9,167 nt of DNA from an uncultured Oscillospiraceae bacterium (lineage in GTDB: Bacteria > Bacillota > Clostridia > Oscillospirales > Oscillospiraceae): the NCBI GenBank assembly GCA_900752445.1, contig CAADVN010000018.1, positions 1 to 9,167 of the forward strand. Reading direction: 5' to 3'. Positions 1 to 5,863 of this stretch are shown here, piece after piece. The notes beneath the pieces were generated by a model. The model saw only the letters and a list, made by a program, of their open reading frames with translations, made no database searches and had not been told where the DNA came from. Both the position numbers and the translations under genes were made by a program. The first letter of the stretch is position 1. Each line of letters opens with the position of its first letter.

Positions 1-1
1 C

Positions 2-3000
2 CGTGCTCAGGCCGCGAAGATCATCACCTACATGCTGATCGGCGAGAAGGCCGCGGAGAGCCTGGTCTGCACGACCGCTCCCTTCGAGGACGTCGCCGCG
101 AATCACTGGGCTGCCGGCTACATTGCCTTCTGCGTTGAGAAGGGCATTATCAACGGCATGTCCGCCACCACCTTCGATCCCGAGGGCCAGCTGACTGGCT
201 TCCAGTGGGCGAAGATGCTGCTCTGCGCTGTCGGCTTCGGCTCCCAGGGCGAGTTCACCGGCAACAGCTGGAGCCTGAACACCGCGTTCGTGGCTCATCG
301 TGTCGGCCTGTTCAACGGCGATCTGGCTGGCGCTGATCACGTTGCTCTGCAGCGTCAGCAGGCCATGCTCTACGCTTTCAACGTCCTGACCACTGTTCCT
401 CAGGTCGCCTACGCTCCCGGCATCACCGGCTACATCGAGGGCGTCGACAACTACAAGCCCGTGACCGATCTGGGCAAGCCCCTGGGCGAGAGCATCTACA
501 AACTGAAGAGTGTCACCGGCGTCATCGTAAACAACGAGGCCATGGGTAGTGCCACTACTAATGTCAATGTCGAGGGCGGGTATACTGACTATGCCCCCAA
601 CACCGTCAGCGTTAAGGCTAACACCGGCCTCGACATGATGTACCATGCGGCCCGCATCTGGTACGTTGAGGGCACCAAGGCCAACACCGGCGTTTGCGTT
701 ATCGATCTGGCCAAGACCGAGACCACTGGTTGCCCGACCAAGGCTGCCACTGGTGCTCTGAAGATTGGCGACACCTCCAAGACCCTCTATGAGGCTGTTG
801 CTGTCGACAACACCGCCATCGACGCCGGCAAGAAGACTGTCGAGTTCTATGCTTGCGTTGAATACATCAATTACACTTCCACTCTTAACGATTACAGCAA
901 TTTCAATGTCTACTATGGCAAGGTCGACAACGACTACATCCTGACCGATGTCAGCGCTGTCACCGCCAAGACCCCGCTTGTGGTCATCAAGGCTGGCGAC
1001 AAGGCTTACCACGTGTATGCCACCACCACCACTGCTGGTTCGGTCACCGGTTACTCTGAGCTCACCGGCGTCATCACTCTGTCCGATGGCACCAAGCTGT
1101 CCCCGTCCAACCTCAACATGGGCACTGCTGCGGCGATTGCTCGGCTGAAGGAAGTGCTGGCCGGCAAGGACCATGTTGCTCCTACTTATGCCTTCGTGCT
1201 TGACACTCATGGTCACTACATGTATCTGACCGAGAACAACTTCAGGACTGTTGCCTACTTCACCGGCGTGCTGAAGGATGTCAGCGCTCACGGCTCCTGG
1301 AGCAACGAGGTAGCCTATGTCGCCCAGTTCGTAGACGTTGAGGATGCCACCAAGGTCGAAGAGATCCCCGTGACCAAGGAATGGGCTGTTAATGCTCTGA
1401 ACCACTACGACCTGAGCCATGACCGCAGCTACATGTACGGTTACTACGACATCACCGACGAGCTCTACGGCGATGCCACCTACGCTCCGGAAATGGTGTT
1501 CTATGGCACTCCCGGAACCATTTACCACGATTGGGATTACGCCAATAAGTACGCCTTCAGCGATAACGTCTATATCGATACTTACAACACCGCCAACCCG
1601 AAGCTGTGGATACATTACGATGGTCAGCAGAATCTGGATTACTTCCGTTATGATCCTGACACCGTGGTGTTCTACATCGCTTACGGCGCGGGCAACAAGC
1701 TTGAGATAGAGACCTATGTCGGTGTGGATGCTCTCCTTGCTGGCTTCGCTGAGAAGTACAATACGACTGTCTCTGCTGTCTCCCTCGATCATGTTGCCAT
1801 GACCTATGCTGCTTCCAGAGCGGGCAACAACGAGGTCCTCACCGTCTTCGGTTATGAGGATACCTATGCGCAGGGCGAGTTCCTGTTCTTCCCGACAGAT
1901 GTCACCAAGTTTGAGTATCACGACGACTATATCCTCACGTACGCCTATCTGAACGGCAACGCCGAGAAGCAGCCCGTCCGCTTCGATAAGGACTACTTCG
2001 AAGGCGGTGTAACCGATGATGGCCATTACTATGGCCTGTTCGAGAGCGTCATTCGCGGCTTCTACTGGTACAGCATCGATGCCAATGGCAATTACGCTAT
2101 CAATCGCGTCCCGTCAGACGAACAGGGCTACTGGTACAATGCTCCGGAGATCAGCATTGAGTCCGCCGGCTCCTACTACTTCATCAATGACATTCCTGTC
2201 TCCAAGGACTTCAAGGTCATTGACACCCGCAGCATAGACGATAAGTATAAGATCGAGACGGTTGAAGAGCTCGCCTCCCTCATCAAGGAGAACATGTGGA
2301 ACGAGGCTAACATCCAGCTCGCTTACATGGTCTGGGGCGAGAAGGATGAGATCGCTGCTCTCTACGTCGTTGACAAGAACCTCGGCGTGGCAAACATCAC
2401 CATTGACGATACTGTCGCTGGCTGGAAGTTCTTCGACGGTAACAGAACCGGCAGGTTTGAGGACGGCACTGTTAAGCTGTACAACGATGGTCTTGCTGCT
2501 CTCGACGAGGGAACCGTTGTGACCTTCGAGGGCGAGTATTACCTCAACGGGAATGCGTATGATGTTGAGGACTTCATTGCCACTGGCAAGGTTGTAAAGC
2601 CGACTCCTGGTAAACCTTACGTTGCTGTCACTGTGGACGGCCTCACTGACGGCGATCGCGGCTACGAAAATGCTAATATCACCATCGACGAGGCCTACTA
2701 CGTTGTCAAGGTAGATAACAAGCAGACTGAGTTCTCGGTTAACTACAAGTGCGGTGACATGGCTAGTAGTGCAGCCTATCCGACCACCGGTATTGAGATG
2801 CCTGTTGGCGGTGCGCTTGATCTCGCTTTCCTGCGCGGCACCGTTGCAGCTGGCATAGCTTCGAAAGTTGCGTATGTGAATAACACGACCGCTGCTACCG
2901 CTGAAGTGAATTCTATTGCCGGGCAGATTTGGATTAATTTCATCCCGAAGGGCAACACTGTTACCATCAACAGCATTACTGCTGAGCTGACGCTGAGCCT

Positions 3001-3322
3001 CGGCAACAAGGATAACTATCCTGCTATGCTTTTCAACTTCTACTTTGATGGTTGCGACGCCGAGGATGACACTCTCAAGACAACCTTTGTTCCCGGAAGT
3101 GCGCTTCCCCTCAGAGTACAGCGCAGCGGCAGCGAGATAACTGGCCAGGACGGTAGCCAGCTTCAGTTCACTACCACCAAGTCTGGAACCATTACTTCGG
3201 TTACTACGGTTGATCCTGCTAAAGATACCTCTAACATGGTATTCGTATTCGAGGATTATGTCCCCAAAGCCAATTCTGATTTAATCTCTGGAATGAAATG
3301 GGTCGGCGAGGTAAAGCCCTGA
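2..3322 (+). CDS. SLH-domain surface (S-layer-like) protein, 5' partial
   Basis: This is the C-terminal 1106 residues of a large cell-surface protein. The frame is open to the left edge, so the first ATG (nt 32) is internal: residues before it (RAQAAKIITY) match the end of an SLH repeat. A complete SLH repeat follows at about nt 80-240 (PFEDVAANHW, then KGIINGMSATTFDPEGQLT), and a degenerate one at about 260-395. SLH repeats bind pyruvylated secondary wall polymer, so the protein is probably anchored outside the cell by its N-terminal part. The signal peptide would lie upstream of the window. The remaining 900 or so residues match no domain I recognise; they are rich in Tyr, Asp, Asn and Thr, and look like beta-rich extracellular modules. 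A Pro-containing linker (KPTPGKP) lies near nt 2596-2620. Strong preference for AAC, AAG and GAC codons suggests high expression. It could be the S-layer itself or a minor wall-bound protein. Confidence 0.85.
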   Translation, partial: RAQAAKIITYMLIGEKAAESLVCTTAPFEDVAANHWAAGYIAFCVEKGIINGMSATTFDPEGQLTGFQWAKMLLCAVGFGSQGEFTGNSWSLNTAFVAHRVGLFNGDLAGADHVALQRQQAMLYAFNVLTTVPQVAYAPGITGYIEGVDNYKPVTDLGKPLGESIYKLKSVTGVIVNNEAMGSATTNVNVEGGYTDYAPNTVSVKANTGLDMMYHAARIWYVEGTKANTGVCVIDLAKTETTGCPTKAATGALKIGDTSKTLYEAVAVDNTAIDAGKKTVEFYACVEYINYTSTLNDYSNFNVYYGKVDNDYILTDVSAVTAKTPLVVIKAGDKAYHVYATTTTAGSVTGYSELTGVITLSDGTKLSPSNLNMGTAAAIARLKEVLAGKDHVAPTYAFVLDTHGHYMYLTENNFRTVAYFTGVLKDVSAHGSWSNEVAYVAQFVDVEDATKVEEIPVTKEWAVNALNHYDLSHDRSYMYGYYDITDELYGDATYAPEMVFYGTPGTIYHDWDYANKYAFSDNVYIDTYNTANPKLWIHYDGQQNLDYFRYDPDTVVFYIAYGAGNKLEIETYVGVDALLAGFAEKYNTTVSAVSLDHVAMTYAASRAGNNEVLTVFGYEDTYAQGEFLFFPTDVTKFEYHDDYILTYAYLNGNAEKQPVRFDKDYFEGGVTDDGHYYGLFESVIRGFYWYSIDANGNYAINRVPSDEQGYWYNAPEISIESAGSYYFINDIPVSKDFKVIDTRSIDDKYKIETVEELASLIKENMWNEANIQLAYMVWGEKDEIAALYVVDKNLGVANITIDDTVAGWKFFDGNRTGRFEDGTVKLYNDGLAALDEGTVVTFEGEYYLNGNAYDVEDFIATGKVVKPTPGKPYVAVTVDGLTDGDRGYENANITIDEAYYVVKVDNKQTEFSVNYKCGDMASSAAYPTTGIEMPVGGALDLAFLRGTVAAGIASKVAYVNNTTAATAEVNSIAGQIWINFIPKGNTVTINSITAELTLSLGNKDNYPAMLFNFYFDGCDAEDDTLKTTFVPGSALPLRVQRSGSEITGQDGSQLQFTTTKSGTITSVTTVDPAKDTSNMVFVFEDYVPKANSDLISGMKWVGEVKP

Positions 3323-3342
3323 TCACCCTATAGCACTAACCT

Positions 3343-3386
3343 AAACCGAATCTCGGTTTTCCCGCCCCTTCGGGGGCGGGTTTTTT
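3343..3386 (+). terminator. Tandem hairpins with U-tract after the SLH gene
   Basis: Two hairpins lie back to back. The first is a 7-bp stem, AAACCGA (3343-3349) with TCGGTTT (3353-3359), and a 3-nt loop. The second is an 8-bp GC stem, CCCGCCCC (3361-3368) with GGGGCGGG (3373-3380), closed by a TTCG tetraloop and followed by six T residues (3381-3386). The second is a textbook Rho-independent terminator. It sits 20 nt after the SLH stop codon and should insulate the next gene. Confidence 0.9.
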
Positions 3387-3387
3387 A

Positions 3388-3416
3388 TTTGCATCGGTGC
3401 GTGGCTGTGATATACT
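3388..3416 (+). promoter_or_regulatory. Candidate sigma-A promoter for the small Cys-rich gene
   Basis: A TATACT -10 box (3411-3416) is preceded by TG one base upstream (3408-3409), giving an extended -10 element. A weak -35 (TTTGCA, 3388-3393) lies 17 bp upstream. It follows the terminator directly. The expected start of transcription, about nt 3423, would leave only some 10 nt before the TTG codon, overlapping the ribosome binding site. That makes this call tentative. Confidence 0.35.
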
Positions 3417-3422
3417 GGTCGG

Positions 3423-3428
3423 GGTGAT
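3423..3428 (+). promoter_or_regulatory. Ribosome binding site deciding a TTG start
   Basis: GGTGAT (3423-3428) matches the end of the anti-Shine-Dalgarno sequence and sits 5 nt before the TTG at 3434. The TGA at 3425-3427 is an in-frame stop just upstream, so TTG 3434 is the only sensible start before the membrane segment. The nearby ATG at 3427 is in another frame, which closes after about 23 codons. Confidence 0.55.
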
Positions 3429-3433
3429 GTGTT

Positions 3434-3616
3434 TTGATCATTGTTTATATCCTGCTTGCGGCGCTGTGTTTTGGCATCCCGGTGTTTATCATGCTTAAAA
3501 CCAACCAGGCCCAGAAGCGCGGCTGTGGGCGCGGCTGCGCTACCTGCGGCAACCGCGACTTCTGCCACCGCTCACGCATCCGCACCGGCGGCGGGCAACA
3601 AATCAGCAGAGACTGA
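3434..3616 (+). CDS. Small Cys-rich single-pass membrane protein, FeoB-associated type
   Basis: This 60-residue protein has one hydrophobic segment at residues 2-21, then a basic, Cys-rich tail with C31, C35, C38 and C44 followed by H45 (spacing C-x3-C-x2-C-x5-C-H). A TM segment plus a short Cys cluster is the layout of the FeoB-associated Cys-rich membrane protein family, usually encoded next to the ferrous iron transporter FeoB. The role of that family is not settled; metal handling at the membrane is the usual suggestion. No feoA or feoB lies in the window. Instead it stands 83 bp upstream of an iron-sulfur hydrogenase, with no clear terminator between, so read-through is possible. The TTG start is chosen because of the adjacent Shine-Dalgarno and the upstream in-frame stop. 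Family assignment is by motif and architecture only; the residues after position 46 (RSRIRTGGGQQ) are not typical. Confidence 0.65.
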   Translation: MIIVYILLAALCFGIPVFIMLKTNQAQKRGCGRGCATCGNRDFCHRSRIRTGGGQQISRD

Positions 3617-3635
3617 AAAAATCGGCTTTTGCCTA

Positions 3636-3664
3636 TTCCATATTTAACTGTTTGATAGTATAAT
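3636..3664 (+). promoter_or_regulatory. Candidate promoter of the hydrogenase operon
   Basis: A perfect TATAAT lies at 3659-3664 in the AT-rich gap before the hydrogenase. The best -35 at a 17-bp spacing is TTCCAT (3636-3641), a poor match. Transcription would start near nt 3671 and give a leader of about 30 nt. The weak -35 might mean help from an activator, but this cannot be seen in the sequence. Confidence 0.5.
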
Positions 3665-3686
3665 AACAAAGCCAAATAGATTTTAC

Positions 3687-3692
3687 AGGAGG
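3687..3692 (+). promoter_or_regulatory. Shine-Dalgarno of the hydrogenase gene
   Basis: A perfect AGGAGG stands 7 nt before the ATG at 3700 and fixes that codon as the start. Confidence 0.9.
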
Positions 3693-3699
3693 CCGTACT

Positions 3700-5220
3700 A
3701 TGAGAGGTATCCACAGCGTCGTCGATGACCTCAGACGCAGCGTTTTTACAGAGGTCGCCAGGCTCGCCTACGAGGGCGGCGACTTTTCAAGGATCGATTC
3801 CCTGCCCTACAAGATCATCCCCGGCGAGGTCGCTCAGTACAGGCATGACGTCTTCCTCGAACGCGCCATCGTGACGGAGAGGCTCCGCCTCGCCTGCGGC
3901 CTGCCCCTGCGCACCGCCGCCGAAATGAGCCTTGCCTCAGACGGCATCGAGGAGGCCGCAAAGCCCGAGAAATACTACGAGCCGCCGCTCATCAACATCA
4001 TCCCCTTCGCCTGCAACGCCTGCCCGCCCAAGGAGATCCGCGTCTCCTCCAACTGCCAGGGCTGCCTCTCCCACCCCTGCATGAACGTCTGCCCCAAGGG
4101 CGCTATCTCCGTCGGCCGCGACGGGAAAAGCGTCATCGACCAGACCAAGTGCATCAAGTGCGGACGCTGCCTCTCCCAGTGCCCCTACAACGCCATCAGC
4201 CGCATAGAGCGCCCCTGCGCCAAGGCCTGCGGCATGGACGCCATAGGCTCCGACGAAAAGGGCCGCGCCAAAATAGACTATAACAAGTGCGTCTCCTGCG
4301 GCATGTGCCTCGTGAACTGCCCCTTCGCCGCCATCGCCGACAAGAGCCAGATCTTCCAGCTCATACAGGCCATCAACAAGGGCGACGAGATCATCGCCTG
4401 CGTCGCGCCCGCCTTCGTCGGCCAGTTCGGCAAGGACGCCACCGCGCCCAAGCTCAAAAAGGCCATGCGCATACTCGGCTTCGCCGACACCGTCGAGGTC
4501 GCCATAGGCGCCGACCTCTGCACCGTTGAAGAGGCCCACGACTTCCTCGACAACGTGCCCGAAAACCTCGACTTCATGGCCACCTCCTGCTGCCCGGCCT
4601 GGAGCGTCATGGCCAAAAAGCTCTTCCCTGAGTTCAAGGACAACATCTCCATGGCCCTCACGCCCATGGTCATAACCGCGCGCCTCATGAAGAAGGAGCA
4701 CCCGAAGGCGCGTATAGTCTTCGTCGGCCCCTGCGCCGCCAAGAAGCTCGAGGCCTCGCGGCGGACGATACGCTCCGATGTGGACTTCGTGCTCACCTTC
4801 GAGGAGCTGCAGGGCATGTTCGACGCGAAGGACATCGACTTCGCCACGCTCGAGCCCGACGAGTGCGACACCGACTTTGAATCCGGCACCGGCGCGGGCC
4901 GCGGCTTTGCCGTCGGCGGCGGCGTCGCGGCGGCTGTGGCCGAAGTGATCGCCAAAATCGCGCCCGACCGTGAGATCGAGGTCGAATACGGCGACGGCCT
5001 GCGCGAGTGCCGCCGCATGATGACCATGGCCAAGGCCGGCAAGCGCCACGGCTACCTGCTCGAGGGCATGGCATGTCCCGGCGGCTGCGTGGCCGGCGCG
5101 GGCACCATCACGCCCGTGCTCAACGCCACCTCCAACGTCAGGACCTATAAAGTCAAGGCGGACAAGCAGAGCGCTCTCGACAGCGAATACATTGACCGCC
5201 TCAAGGAGGTCGAGGAGTAA
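3700..5220 (+). CDS. [FeFe] hydrogenase, group B-like
   Basis: A 506-residue iron-sulfur enzyme with the three H-cluster signatures: TSCCPAW (295-301), GPCAAKKLE (343-351) and EGMACPGGC (455-463). By analogy with clostridial CpI, C298, C345, C459 and C463 should hold the H-cluster, and C297 should be the proton-transfer Cys. Gly replaces the Met of the usual MPC in the second motif, and the third continues as AGAGT; both fit group B rather than group A enzymes. Ahead of this lies a ferredoxin-like region with 16 Cys (105-207), including C-x2-C-x2-C-x3-CP runs at 151-161 and 197-207. No signal peptide or TM segment is seen, so it should be cytoplasmic. Group B enzymes are thought to couple ferredoxin to H2, but their role is poorly established. 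The HydE, HydF and HydG maturases are not in the window. It is translationally coupled to the next gene. Confidence 0.88.
   Translation: MRGIHSVVDDLRRSVFTEVARLAYEGGDFSRIDSLPYKIIPGEVAQYRHDVFLERAIVTERLRLACGLPLRTAAEMSLASDGIEEAAKPEKYYEPPLINIIPFACNACPPKEIRVSSNCQGCLSHPCMNVCPKGAISVGRDGKSVIDQTKCIKCGRCLSQCPYNAISRIERPCAKACGMDAIGSDEKGRAKIDYNKCVSCGMCLVNCPFAAIADKSQIFQLIQAINKGDEIIACVAPAFVGQFGKDATAPKLKKAMRILGFADTVEVAIGADLCTVEEAHDFLDNVPENLDFMATSCCPAWSVMAKKLFPEFKDNISMALTPMVITARLMKKEHPKARIVFVGPCAAKKLEASRRTIRSDVDFVLTFEELQGMFDAKDIDFATLEPDECDTDFESGTGAGRGFAVGGGVAAAVAEVIAKIAPDREIEVEYGDGLRECRRMMTMAKAGKRHGYLLEGMACPGGCVAGAGTITPVLNATSNVRTYKVKADKQSALDSEYIDRLKEVEE
5203..5210 (+). promoter_or_regulatory. Shine-Dalgarno inside the hydrogenase 3' end
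   Basis: AAGGAGGT lies in the last codons of the hydrogenase, 9 nt before the ATG at 5220. With the TAATG stop/start overlap it supports coupled translation of the membrane protein. Confidence 0.75.
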
Positions 5221-5780
5221 TGGCTCCCAAAAAATCCCCGGCGTATTGGGTCACGCGCACCGCGCTCGGCGTGGCGCTGGTGGTCGTCGCCCAACTGCTC
5301 GGCAAGGTCATCCCCGCAGGGGCCGCCATTGTCGGGGCCTTCTCGGCGACGCAGCTCGTCACCGGCTCGCTTGTGAACTGCGTGCTTTTTGTGTTCACGG
5401 CGACGACCGGTATCTGGTCCGGCGTGGCGATAGGCATACTGTCGTCCATCCTGGCCTCTCTCGTGGGCGTGGGCCCGGCCATACCCGCCGTCACGCCCGT
5501 CATCGCCTGCGGCAACGCCGTGCTGGCCGTGGTCTTCGGCCTGCTGCACGGCAAGGAGTGGAACTTCCCGCGCTGGGCGGCCTCCGCCGTCGCCGCCGCG
5601 GTCGTGAAGTGCGCCTTCCTATGGGTCTGCGTGCCTTTCGTGCTGGGGCTGCTCTCCGGCGTGCCGGAAAAACAGGTCGCGGCCGTGTCCATCATGTTCT
5701 CCTGGCCCCAGGGCGTCACCGCCCTGATCGGCGGCGTGCTTGCCATGCTAGTCCTGCCAAGGCTCAGGAAAAGCAAATGA
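5220..5780 (+). CDS. ECF-transporter S-component-like membrane protein
   Basis: A 186-residue, very hydrophobic protein with about six membrane segments (roughly residues 14-32, 34-47, 50-64, 66-84, 90-109 and 120-145, plus a last one at 162-180; the first few are short and their borders uncertain). The size, the QLVTGSLVN stretch (45-53) followed by a glycine-rich helix, and the PVIACGNAVLAVVFGLL segment resemble substrate-binding S components of energy-coupling factor transporters, which capture vitamins, metals or other small molecules. No ATPase or T component is nearby, so it would have to share a module encoded elsewhere, as group II ECF systems do. Its ATG overlaps the TAA of the hydrogenase gene (TAATG), so the two are surely co-transcribed. 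The substrate cannot be told from the sequence. It may instead be a membrane partner of the hydrogenase; the family call is by pattern only. Confidence 0.65.
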   Translation: MAPKKSPAYWVTRTALGVALVVVAQLLGKVIPAGAAIVGAFSATQLVTGSLVNCVLFVFTATTGIWSGVAIGILSSILASLVGVGPAIPAVTPVIACGNAVLAVVFGLLHGKEWNFPRWAASAVAAAVVKCAFLWVCVPFVLGLLSGVPEKQVAAVSIMFSWPQGVTALIGGVLAMLVLPRLRKSK

Positions 5781-5784
5781 ACGA

Positions 5785-5810
5785 AAAGCCCCGCCGCGCG
5801 GCGGGGCTTT
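5785..5810 (+). terminator. Intrinsic terminator of the hydrogenase operon
   Basis: An 11-bp stem, AAAGCCCCGCC (5785-5795) with GGCGGGGCTTT (5800-5810), is closed by a GCGC loop. The following tract is only T-rich (TTTCTCTT, 5808-5815), so termination may be incomplete. It begins 4 nt after the stop codon of the membrane protein gene. Confidence 0.8.
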
Positions 5811-5813
5811 CTC

Positions 5814-5843
5814 TTGCGCGCGGATATCCGCGGATGGTATAAT
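5814..5843 (+). promoter_or_regulatory. Promoter of the pseudouridine operon
   Basis: A perfect TATAAT (5838-5843) has TG one base upstream (5835-5836), making an extended -10. TTGCGC (5814-5819) is a weak -35 at an 18-bp spacing. The expected leader is short, about 13 nt, ending in the AGAGGTG ribosome binding site at 5852-5858, 5 nt before the psuK ATG. Confidence 0.6.
5819..5832. promoter_or_regulatory. 14-bp perfect palindrome in the promoter spacer, possible operator
   Basis: CGCGGATATCCGCG is its own reverse complement and fills most of the spacer between the putative -35 and -10 boxes of psuK. A dimeric repressor bound there would block RNA polymerase. Pseudouridine operons are often controlled by an adjacent regulator, but none is encoded in the window. 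It could also be a chance palindrome in GC-rich DNA. Confidence 0.35.
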
Positions 5844-5863
5844 AATGTTTCAGAGGTGTTATT

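Noticed and set aside
32..34. ATG at 32 as the start of the SLH protein
   Set aside because: The frame is open to base 2 and the ten residues before the ATG continue an SLH repeat; there is no ribosome binding site or signal peptide.
3427..3429. ATG at 3427 as an alternative start before the Cys-rich gene
   Set aside because: It opens a frame of only about 23 codons that ends at a TAA and has no membrane or Cys motif.
3624..3673. Inverted repeat GGCTTT (3624-3629) and AAAGCC (3668-3673) flanking the TATAAT box
   Set aside because: Only six base pairs with a 38-nt gap in AT-rich DNA; likely chance.
3937..5049. 370-codon open frame on the minus strand inside the hydrogenase gene
   Set aside because: Its translation is a low-complexity run of Ala, Gly, His, Val and Asp with no motif, as expected opposite a GC-rich gene with strong third-position bias. 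The plus strand has the H-cluster motifs.
5781..5863. Riboswitch or small RNA between the membrane protein gene and psuK
   Set aside because: The 83 bp are fully accounted for by a terminator hairpin, a promoter and a ribosome binding site; there is no room for an aptamer.
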